The notes below the pieces were generated by a model that saw only the letters and a program-made list of their open reading frames with translations, had not been told where the DNA came from and made no database searches. From assembly GCF_018847375.1 (NCBI RefSeq), contig NZ_CP072036.1, positions 2,356,001 to 2,420,000 of the forward strand: a DNA stretch of 64,000 nt, written 5' to 3'. Shown here one piece after another: positions 1-9,100 of the stretch (positions are counted from its first letter, which is position 1; each line of letters starts with the position of its first letter). This stretch comes from Akkermansia massiliensis. Lineage in GTDB: Bacteria > Verrucomicrobiota > Verrucomicrobiia > Verrucomicrobiales > Akkermansiaceae. The translations under genes were made by a program, and so were the position numbers.

Positions 1-342
1 CAGGTCTCCCTGGCCGGCGGCTTTCACCTGCCTGATGACCAGTTGAAGCTGGCCCCGGTCCGGGTACACGGTGGCGCTGCCCAGCACATGGACCTTCATC
101 CCTTCCTGGAGCCGTACGGGGCATTTGGAAGCCGCAGCCTTGAAAAAGGCGCAGAAGATTTCCGCGCCCTGTTCCTTCAGGGTGAAGTAAACGTGGCCGC
201 TGGTATGGTGCTTGACGTTGCTGAGCTCTCCCACCACCCACTGGGTCCCCACGGCAATGCTGACCGTATCCCTCAGGCGGTAAACGAGCTGTTTGACCGT
301 GATGGGCCTGGGAGCGGCAGGCGTTTCCTCCGGGAATTCCAT
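1..342 (-). CDS. xseA: Exodeoxyribonuclease VII large subunit, N-terminal part (runs off window)
   Basis: The minus strand reads ATG at 342 into an open frame that leaves the window. The 114 visible residues have the N-terminal OB-fold pattern of XseA: QWVVGELSNVK, then SGHVYFTLKEQGAEIFCAFF, then a VHVLGSATVYPDRGQLQLVI strand series. XseA is the large subunit of exonuclease VII, which degrades single-stranded DNA to short oligonucleotides with XseB; the OB fold binds ssDNA. The catalytic and coiled-coil parts lie outside the window. The start is 3 bp downstream of the TAA of the acyl ligase, so the two are probably co-transcribed. xseB is not visible. Family assignment is by recognition of the N-terminal domain only. 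Confidence 0.85.
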   Translation of the reverse strand, partial: MEFPEETPAAPRPITVKQLVYRLRDTVSIAVGTQWVVGELSNVKHHTSGHVYFTLKEQGAEIFCAFFKAAASKCPVRLQEGMKVHVLGSATVYPDRGQLQLVIRQVKAAGQGDL

Positions 343-345
343 GGG

Positions 346-2508
346 TTATGGTTCAAAGGGAATGTTCAGCGCTTCATAAGCCAGCATCCTGCATTGCTTG
401 ATGTCCAGCTTGCCGGAGGGCAGCACCGGAATGTGCTCCACGGGAATGATTTCCTTGGGGCACCACAGGGCCGGGAGCCCCTGGTCAATCAGGCCGTGCC
501 TGATGAGGGTGCGCGCCTGGTGCACGTAGTCCGTCACCAGGGTGGTGAGCAGGGCCACGGCCTCCCCCTTCACGGGGTCCGGAATGGTGACGACGGCTAT
601 CCGCCGTTCCTCGTCCGCCGGGTCCAGGTTCCAGATGTTCATGATAGCGGCTTCCAGGGCTTCATGGGGCACCATTTCCCCGCCTATCTTGGAGAAGCGG
701 GAGATGCGGCCTTCAATTTTCAGGAAGCCGAATTCGTCCGCAGAACCGATGTCTCCGGTTTTCAGCCAGCCGTCCACGAAAATGTCGCGGTCGGCTTCCG
801 GACCGCCCAGGTAGCCGGGGAAGATATTCGGCCCCTTCAGCCAGATCATGCCGGAGGTCGTCACGGGTACCACGCGGCCCGTATGCGGGCTGGTGATGCG
901 TACGGCGATGCCGGGAAGCAGAGCGCCCACGGAGCCCTTTTTCATGCCGGGAATGAAGTCTCCGGCGGCGTTGGACGGGGCCGGGTCAATGAAGTTGACG
1001 GAGCAGACCGGGGAGGCTTCCGTCAGGCCGTAGCCTTCGCACGGAACGGTGCCGAACTTTTCCCGGAAGGCGGCGGAGAGCTCGTCCGGCAATTTTTCCG
1101 CTCCTACGATCAGGTAGCGCACGGTTTTGAAGGTGTCCGGCTCGCAGCGCTTCATGAAGCCGCGCAGGAAGGTGGGGGTGGTGACCACCAGGCTGATGCC
1201 GTACTGCTTGATGAGGGCGCCCAGGCGCTTGGCCTCCAGCGGGGAGGGGTAGGTGACCATGTCGTACCCGCCGATCATCGGGTACCACAGCCCGATCGTG
1301 ATGCCGAAGCAGTGGAATACGGGGAGGCTGCCCAGGAATCTGCTTTGCGGCGCCAGCGTGATGCGGGAGGAACACTGGGAGATGTTGGAAAGGATGTTGT
1401 GGTGGGTCAGCGGCACGCCTTTCGGTTCTCCGGAGGAGCCGGAGGTGAACATCAGCACGGCTTCATCCGCGCCCGTGGGCGCATCCAGCCCCAGCTTTTT
1501 AATCATGAACCCCGCTGTAAGGAATTTGATGGCCACGCCCCAGCGTTTGGCGGAGCCCTTGAGCAGCGGAATCTCCCGCTCCATGAGGATCAGGTCCCGC
1601 TGGGGGGGCCACGGGAAGTTCTGGAGCTTGCGCATGAAGGTATCCGCCGTGATGAACCAGTCCACGCCGGATTGCTTCACGGAGCTGGCAAAGGCCCCTT
1701 CCGAGGCGGAATAATTGAAATTCACCGGCGTTTTTCCGGCGAACAGGCAGCCCAGGTTGGCGATTGCCGCTCCCTTGCCGGGCGGCAGAATGATGCCTAC
1801 GCGGCGGTTCGTGGTGATCTTTTTCAGCCGTTTGGCAAAGGCCACGGAGATGGCCAGAAGCTGGCCGTAGGTCAGCGTGGTATCGTCAATGCCGTCGATC
1901 ACCCGGCAGTCGGAATGAAGCTTTAGGCTGCGGAACAGCAGGGCGGACAGGGAGCCGTGCAACTGCGGCAGCGTGGCATAGGCCTGGGCGGAGCATTCCA
2001 GCCACGCGGAGGTGAGGCGCGCCGCCATTTCCGCCCCGGGAGCCAGCTTGGGGAGAATGTGCACCTGGATATCCGCCTGGGCGTCCGTATCCGCCTCCGC
2101 GTCCAGCACGGAGCTGGTGTAAAAGCCCGTGCATACCGGCACGGGGGAAATATGGAGTGCTTCCAGGGCCTTGATCACCCGTGGGGGAATGTGGCTGATG
2201 GAGCCTTTCACGTGGGCTACGGGACCGGGCAGGAATACTACCCTTCTGCCCTCGTTGATGCGTTCCATGATGGCGGAACGCAGGGCAATGGGATCGCTGC
2301 CCCCGGCCTGGAACAGGATGCCGTCCGCCTTGGTGGATTCCAGATGGGCGGCGGTGGCCGCATCCGGGGGGAGGCTTTCTTCCACCAGGTACGTCATGCG
2401 GTCCCTGCCCAGTTCCTTTTCGAACATCAGCAGGGTTTTATGAGATACTTTGTTGAAAATCAGCAGGTCGCCGGAGTCGGATAGATTGGAGGAACCAAAA
2501 ATGGCCAT
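346..2508 (-). CDS. AMP-forming acyl-CoA/acyl-ACP ligase with degenerate acyltransferase-like N-terminus
   Basis: A 720-residue protein of the ANL (AMP-binding) superfamily. Visible motifs are the P-loop-like FTSGSSGEPKGVPLTHHN, the adenine motif EGYGLTEASPVCSVNF, the hinge-region GWLKTGDIG and the C-terminal PSGKLDIKQ with the lysine expected for adenylation. About 200 residues precede the ligase domain. They resemble the acyltransferase half of Aas-type 2-acylglycerophosphoethanolamine acyltransferase/acyl-ACP synthetases but lack an HX4D motif, so that half may be inactive. The ATG at 2508 was chosen because the frame upstream to 2688 is Lys/His/Arg-rich with no domain. No clear Shine-Dalgarno. 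A role in activating fatty acids for phospholipid repair is inferred from family resemblance; the substrate is unknown. Confidence 0.8.
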   Translation of the reverse strand: MAIFGSSNLSDSGDLLIFNKVSHKTLLMFEKELGRDRMTYLVEESLPPDAATAAHLESTKADGILFQAGGSDPIALRSAIMERINEGRRVVFLPGPVAHVKGSISHIPPRVIKALEALHISPVPVCTGFYTSSVLDAEADTDAQADIQVHILPKLAPGAEMAARLTSAWLECSAQAYATLPQLHGSLSALLFRSLKLHSDCRVIDGIDDTTLTYGQLLAISVAFAKRLKKITTNRRVGIILPPGKGAAIANLGCLFAGKTPVNFNYSASEGAFASSVKQSGVDWFITADTFMRKLQNFPWPPQRDLILMEREIPLLKGSAKRWGVAIKFLTAGFMIKKLGLDAPTGADEAVLMFTSGSSGEPKGVPLTHHNILSNISQCSSRITLAPQSRFLGSLPVFHCFGITIGLWYPMIGGYDMVTYPSPLEAKRLGALIKQYGISLVVTTPTFLRGFMKRCEPDTFKTVRYLIVGAEKLPDELSAAFREKFGTVPCEGYGLTEASPVCSVNFIDPAPSNAAGDFIPGMKKGSVGALLPGIAVRITSPHTGRVVPVTTSGMIWLKGPNIFPGYLGGPEADRDIFVDGWLKTGDIGSADEFGFLKIEGRISRFSKIGGEMVPHEALEAAIMNIWNLDPADEERRIAVVTIPDPVKGEAVALLTTLVTDYVHQARTLIRHGLIDQGLPALWCPKEIIPVEHIPVLPSGKLDIKQCRMLAYEALNIPFEP

Positions 2509-3125
2509 GGGAAAAGGGGAAAAACTTGCTTGACGTATTCTAGCAACTTGCCGGGCGGGGAGCAAGGAGGAAAGAATACATCCCGCGCTGCTTTTGCTCC
2601 CTCCGGACCGGTCCCGGAATTTGTCCCTGGCTCCGGCATGCCTTTTATGGGAAGGATGTTGTTTTTCATGGGACTGACTGGATTTCACGCTTCTGCTCCC
2701 GCGGCGGAATTTCCGGAAACAAGCGGTTTCATGATGAAATCCTTAGGAGGTTTTTTACTGTGCCCTTCATGGATGGCTTCCCGGCTGCCTGAAGGCCCTG
2801 CATGCAGGGAAAGAAAATGAACGGATTTGAAATCCGGTGTCAATCTGGAAGTGCCGTTTCCAAAGCTTTAAATTATTTCCGTTATCTCCATTCTATTCCA
2901 TGCCCTCATTCAAATTAGCCACATTATTCAAAAAACAAAACCAACAGAATTTAAAATAAACATCTGATCATAAACAAATTATTTCATTTCCACCACTCTC
3001 ACGACTTCCCTGACGCCCTTCTTGTCCGGATTTCAAATCCGATATTTCATCTACCTAATAGCATGTCTCATTTCTGCTAAAAGACCACGTCTTTCTCAAT
3101 ATATTTATAATTAATTGTTTTCTTT
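2509..3125. other. Intergenic region between divergent acyl ligase and autotransporter 1
   Basis: About 617 bp without a credible gene. The part from 2840 to 3120 is clearly more AT-rich than either flank and contains a pair of 15-bp palindromes (separate entry). A TATAAT hexamer lies at 3106-3111, only 15 bp before the ATG at 3126. It has no convincing -35, so it is a weak promoter candidate at best. No Shine-Dalgarno precedes the ATG at 3126. Confidence 0.5.
2822..3041. repeat. Paired inverted palindromes (first of three similar pairs)
   Basis: CGGATTTGAAATCCG at 2822-2836 and its exact reverse complement CGGATTTCAAATCCG at 3027-3041. Each is an arm-loop-arm palindrome (CGGATTT/AAATCCG around one base) and together they frame 190 bp of AT-rich sequence. 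Similar pairs occur at 12878/13057 and 46139/46294. In each, the central bases differ but the second member is the reverse complement of the first. That layout matches REPIN-type or MITE-like elements. Confidence 0.6.
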
Positions 3126-6100
3126 ATGAAGCTGCATTTGCCCCTCAATTTGTTGTCCGCTCTTCTTGCCTGCTGCGCTGCGTTGTCCGCCTCTGTTCAG
3201 GCTGATCCCCTCACCATTACGACCAACCAGACGTTTGATACGGACGTTACCTGGAATGAGGCTACGACCATCGGCGCCAACGACCTGACGCTGACCATTG
3301 AGGCCGGAAAGACGCTTACCCAGGCGGAGGGAGCGTTCAACGTCGGGGACAACAGCCTTACCATTACCGGCGGCGGCGTGTTCAAGATTGAAACGGCGGC
3401 TACCGTGAAAGCGGGGAATGGCTCCGGAACCAGGACCCTGACCATTGACAACGCCACGCTGGATTTGAGCTCTCCGGGAGCCAGCCTCAGCATGAAAGGG
3501 GATAATTATACGCGCTACAAGGTAACCGTCACCAACGGCGGCGTGCTGCGCGTGGGAGAATATGCCTATGACGGCGCGGGGCTGGGTTCCATGGCCGTCA
3601 ATACGGGGTACTGGACCTTGAACAACGGGCGCCTGGAGATTACCAAGGAAAGCGACGGAACCTTCGGGAACGGCCTGACAGTCGCCGCGGGCGGCGGCGC
3701 CGTGGAGGTGGTGAATGCCGGCAGCACCATGTCCATCACTGCTGACAACACTCATAATATCCAGCTGAACGGCGCCCTGACCATTACCGGAGCAGGGAAC
3801 ATGATCACGGGCAGTGACAATGCATTCCGTGGAACCGGGCGTTTGATCAAGGACGGCTCCGGAACGCTGACCCTGGCCAATTCCTCTTCCTTCACGGGCG
3901 GCGTGGAACTGAAAGGGGGCACCCTCATTGTCAGCCATGCCTCCGGAATGGGAACGAACAAGAACCTTTCCGTAACGGGGAATGCGGCCATCGGCGGCAT
4001 TTCCGCGGGGTACGGCGGGCTTTCCCTGTCCGCGGGAGCGGGCCTGGACGTCTCCGCCGTGGACAGCAATGCCGGCCTGTCCATGACCGGCGGCGTCCTG
4101 TCCCTTGGGGGGCAGAATACGATGACCGGCAACCTGAACCTGGGAGCGGCCGTGCGGATTGACGCCACTCACATGACGGTGAACGGCAATCCCCTGCTGG
4201 CCCTGAACGGCGCCCTGACGGTGAACGGCAGCCTGCTGCTGGAGAATAGCGACAGCGTGAGCTGGAGCGCGGGCACGTACAATCTGATTAATGCCACGGG
4301 CGGCATCACCGGGGATCTGGCCAATACCATTCTGCTGGGGACCGAATACATCGGCAACTGGAGCACGACGGACAATACCCTGAAATTCGTCGTGGCGCAG
4401 GTCACGTCGCTGACCTGGACGGGCGGCGGAGACAATACGTGGACGGTGGGAGGAACGGGGAATTCCCCCTGGAATGCGGGATTGTCTTTTGCCAACGGCA
4501 ACGGAGTCATCTTCGGCGACGTAGCAGGCAATGCACCGCAGACCGTGAACATCGCCGGACAGGTGAATCCAGGCCTGATCGTCGTCAATGCTGAGGCAAC
4601 CGGTTACACGTGGACGGGGTCCGGTTCCCTGGTGGGAAGCTCCAAGCTGCAGAAGACCGGCAGCGGAACCTTGTCCATCGCCACGGACAACGCCGGTTTT
4701 TCCGGAGAAGTCCTGCTGGGCGGCGGCACGGTGGAAATGCAGCATGCCTCCGCGCTGGGCACCGGCAGCATCATCTTTAATGGAGGCGCGCTCAAGTACG
4801 GCACGGGCATTACGGCAGACGTCTCCGGCCAGATCAAGACGGATGCGCTGGCTTCCAACTCCATTCTGGTGGACACGAACGGGAATGCCGTAACGTGGGC
4901 TTCACTGGCCGGCTGGACGGGGACCGTCACCCGTACGGGAAGCGGCAGCCTCCTGCTGGGGGCCGGCACTTATGGAGGCAAATTGACCAACAGCGGCCCC
5001 GGTTCCCTGGTCATTGGCGCGGGGGACTCCACCCTGAACGGGGGAATCAACGGCACCATCACCAAGACGGGTACGGGAACGTTAACGCTGGGCCTTAATT
5101 CCTTCAACGCTTCAGGAGGAGGAACGCTGGTTGTGGAACAGGGCACCGTGATGCTTGCGGACGAAACCGGAACATGGAGCTCCAACCTGAACATTACGCT
5201 GGGGGAAAATACCGTGATGGACGTAGCGGGCGCCAGAACCAAGGTGACGGGGACGGGTACTCTTACCATGGGGAACGGCTCCACCCTGCATCTGAGGAAC
5301 GGAAATGCCGCCGGCGCGAATTTCGACATGAAAATCGTCCTGGATGCCGCAGGAGGATTTGCTTTCCTGAATGGAGCCATTTATGGAAATGCCACCGCGG
5401 TTTCATCCACCATCACCGGAACGGGCGGCCTTAAAATCATTTCCGATGCCGGGGGGAACAGGTGGGGTTTTATAACGGGCTGGGTGAAGAATTCCTATGA
5501 CGGGGATACGGAAATAGCCGGAACGGGCAACCTGGTCAATCTGACGTACAATATCGGGGACGCCTCCATCGTCTCCGGCCAGACCCTGACCCCGTGGGGG
5601 CAGGGCAACGTAACGCTGGGCGGCAGTGAGAAAAACGTCACCGTGACGTTCAGCAACTTGAATTCCAATACCGTCACGGGGGGAGTTTCCCTGGACGGGG
5701 ACATCACCCTGAAAGGGACGAATGCGGCCACGGCGCTGAGCATTTTTAACGGAGCCACCGTGAACGTGAACCTCAACGGCAAGGTATCCGTGGAAACGTC
5801 CGGCACGGGAACGGCGGCCATCGCGAGCGGGGACAGCCTCCAGATGCTCGGCGGCCTGGGCGGAACGGGCACGCTGGCTGTCAATACCCGCAACAATGCG
5901 GGAGCCCTGACGCTGGGCGGGGACGTCTCCGGTTTTTCCGGAACGCTGAACCTTTCCGGAGCCAACCTTTACCTGAATGCGGATACGGCGCTGGCCGGAA
6001 CGCTGAACGCCTCCACCGCCAAGGTGACGGCGCTGCGGAAGCAGAACGTGACCGGAACGCTGAACGCCGCTTCACTGGCCGTTGACGGAAGCGCCCTGAG

Positions 6101-9100
6101 CGCGGACGGAGCGACGCTGACGGTGAGCAACCTGGCGCTGGGCGCGGATGCGGGCGTCAGCCTGGACATTAACGGGAATATCACCGCGGGGACTTATACG
6201 CTGGTTTCCTGGGACAACCTGACGGCCGGCAACTTCGCGGATGCGGGGACGATGACCCTGACCGGGGCGCTGGCCAGCCTGTACCAGGGAACCTTCAACG
6301 TAAACACCGGGGACAAGACGGTGACCGTTTCCGTCAGCATGGCGGACGGCGTGGTAGTCTGGGACGGCAACCCGATCGGCGCCGTGGACAACACCACAAC
6401 CTACCTGTTTGACGGTACGCACACGGGAGTGGCGTCCCTGACGGGGGACGTGAATGCCAAGGCCATTTATTTCAACAACGGGGCAGGGCAGGACCTGGAG
6501 CTGACCAACAACGGAGGCAAGCTTTCCGGAAACGGCGCCATGACCAAGCTGGGTGAAGGAAAAGTGACCTTCAACAGCTCCAATAACGATTATTCCGGCG
6601 CGGTCAACATCAAGGAAGGAACCGTTGCCGTGAAGGCGAACATGGCCCTGGGGACCGGAACGGTGACCGTGGACAGGACGGGACGGCTGGAAATCGGCGT
6701 AACGGGCGGAATTGCGGATATTCTGGGAGCCACGATGCCGACGATTAACGGAGGCACGATCGCCTTTGCTTCCGGAGGCGCCAATACGCTTGGAACCAAT
6801 CTGGCCAACGGCTCCGGCATCAATCTGGAAGTGTCGGGAGCCGGAACGGCCCTGACGGTTTCCACCGCCCAGACGAAAACCGCGCTGACCACGGTGGGCG
6901 AGGGCGCGGTCCTGAACCTCGGCAAGAATGGAAACGGAGGAGAGTCCATCCTTTACGGCAACCTGATGGTGAACGGCGGCACGCTGAATACTACGGCGGG
7001 CGATCCGTTCGGCTACAATAATAGCGGGAACTTCGGCACGCTGACCCTGAACAACGGCACCTGGAATGTCGGCGGCGGCAATACGACCATGGCCAATACC
7101 AGAATGGTGTTCAACAACAGCCGGGTCATTCTGAATATACCCGGCGGGGGATTAAACGGCTTCGACTTGTTCAGCGGCACCAATACCATTGTGACGCAGC
7201 AGTCCGCTACCGGAATGAGCGTCTTCTCTGTGGCGGAGGGAGCCCCCTCCACCGGTCAGGCGAATGCCCTGACCCTCCGCGGCGGCACGGTCATCTTTGA
7301 CATAGCGCGCGGGAATTTTGCGCTGGACGATACTAATACGGCAGATTTGAAGCTGGATGTAATCGTAGCCAAGGAAGGCAACGGCGCCAACCTCGTAAAG
7401 CAGGGGAACGGCGTGCTTCAACTGACCAAGGCCAGCGATTATACCAACCAGACCCTGATCAAGGAAGGGACCATCCTGCTGACGGGAGCCGGCTCCCTGG
7501 GTTCCGGAGCGGTGACGCTCGGCGGCAATGGAGACGCCTTCCTGACCTATGCGGTGGATGCGGACCAGACGGTGGCCAACGCCATCGGCGGAACGGGTTC
7601 CATCACCCAGAAGGGTCCGGGCAAGGTGACGCTCAGCGGCGCCAATACCTATGCCGGCACGACCAATGCGGAAGCCGGAACGCTGGCGGCGGGAAGCGCT
7701 ACGGCGTTCGGGACCAGCACGGTCTCCATCTCCTCCGGAGCGACGCTGGACATCGGCAATTATGCGGTGAATAACGCGGTCAACGTGAAAGCCGGCACGG
7801 CGGATGCGCTCTCCACGGGCGCCATCACCAGCAACGGCGGCTCCATCGGCAGCCTGACGCTGGGCAGCTACTCGCGCCTCAACGTCACCGGAGACATGGC
7901 CATGGCTGCGGGCTCCTCCTTCACCTTTGACATGACGGGACTGACGGCGGGAGGAAACGCCCTGGTGACGCTCACCGGCGGACTGACGCTCACCGGAACG
8001 CACAACGTCACCCTCAACAACTACGACACGCTCACCGACGCGGGAGACTATTCCCTGCTGACGGTGGGAAGCGGAACGCTCACGCTCGGCTCCTTCAACA
8101 TCGGAGATCTCATCAATGACGCCCATCCGGAACTGACCTACACGCTGGGACTTTCCGCGGACGGCAAAACGCTTCAGCTCAAGATTGAGTCCTCCGCGAA
8201 CATGCTCACCTGGAACGGAACGGCGGACGCCGGAACATGGAGCGCGGGCGACGTGAGCAACTGGACCTACGGCGGAAGCGGCTCCGCGCCGGCGACCACG
8301 GACGGGCAGCCCCTGCTCTTTGACAACACGGCAGCCAACAAAACCGTGACGATTACGGGAGACGTGGCTCCCTCCTCCATCGTCGTCAGCAACAGCGGCG
8401 CGGACAACACCTACACCTTCCAGGGAGACGGGCACATCACGGGCGCCACGACCATCCTGACCAAGAGGGGGGACGGCACCCTGCAAATCCGCAACACGAA
8501 CACCTACGGAGGCTCCACGTCCCTGGAAGGGGGCATTGTGGACATCAACGGAGACGGAGCGCTGGGAACGGGTTCCATCATCTTCGGCGGCGGCACCCTG
8601 CAGGCCTCCGGGAACGTGACGCTGACGCAGACCATGGTGCAGAAAAACGCCGGGGACGCGGTCAAGCTGGCTGCCTCCGGAACCGGCACCACGCTGACGG
8701 TGGACACGGCCGGGCAGGACAGCTTCCTGTCCCTCAACTGGAACATCTCCGGGAATGGAGCCGTGGCGCTGGGGAACATCGCCAATACCAAGATTCTCTC
8801 CGGAACCGTGACGGTGGCCAGCGGCTCCACCCTCAAGCTCTCCGGAGGCAATGAAATCGCCCTCTCCGGCGTACTCAAAAACATCAGCGGCACGCTCGCC
8901 AAGACGGACGGGGGCTCCCTGCTCGTCAAGGCGGCCAACGGCCATGACGCGCTCAACGGCACGCTCTCCAATGCCGGAGGCAGCATCGTCCTCTCCGGCT
9001 ACGGAGCGGCCACGGCCAACCGCACCGTCACGGTGAACGGCACGCTGAATGCCGACCTCATTGACGTCACGTACGGCGTGACGCTGGACTTGAAGAAAGA

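Noticed and set aside
43-1926. 627-codon plus-strand frame opposite the acyl ligase
   Set aside because: The minus strand carries clear XseA and AMP-ligase motifs; the plus-strand product is compositionally biased with no motif.
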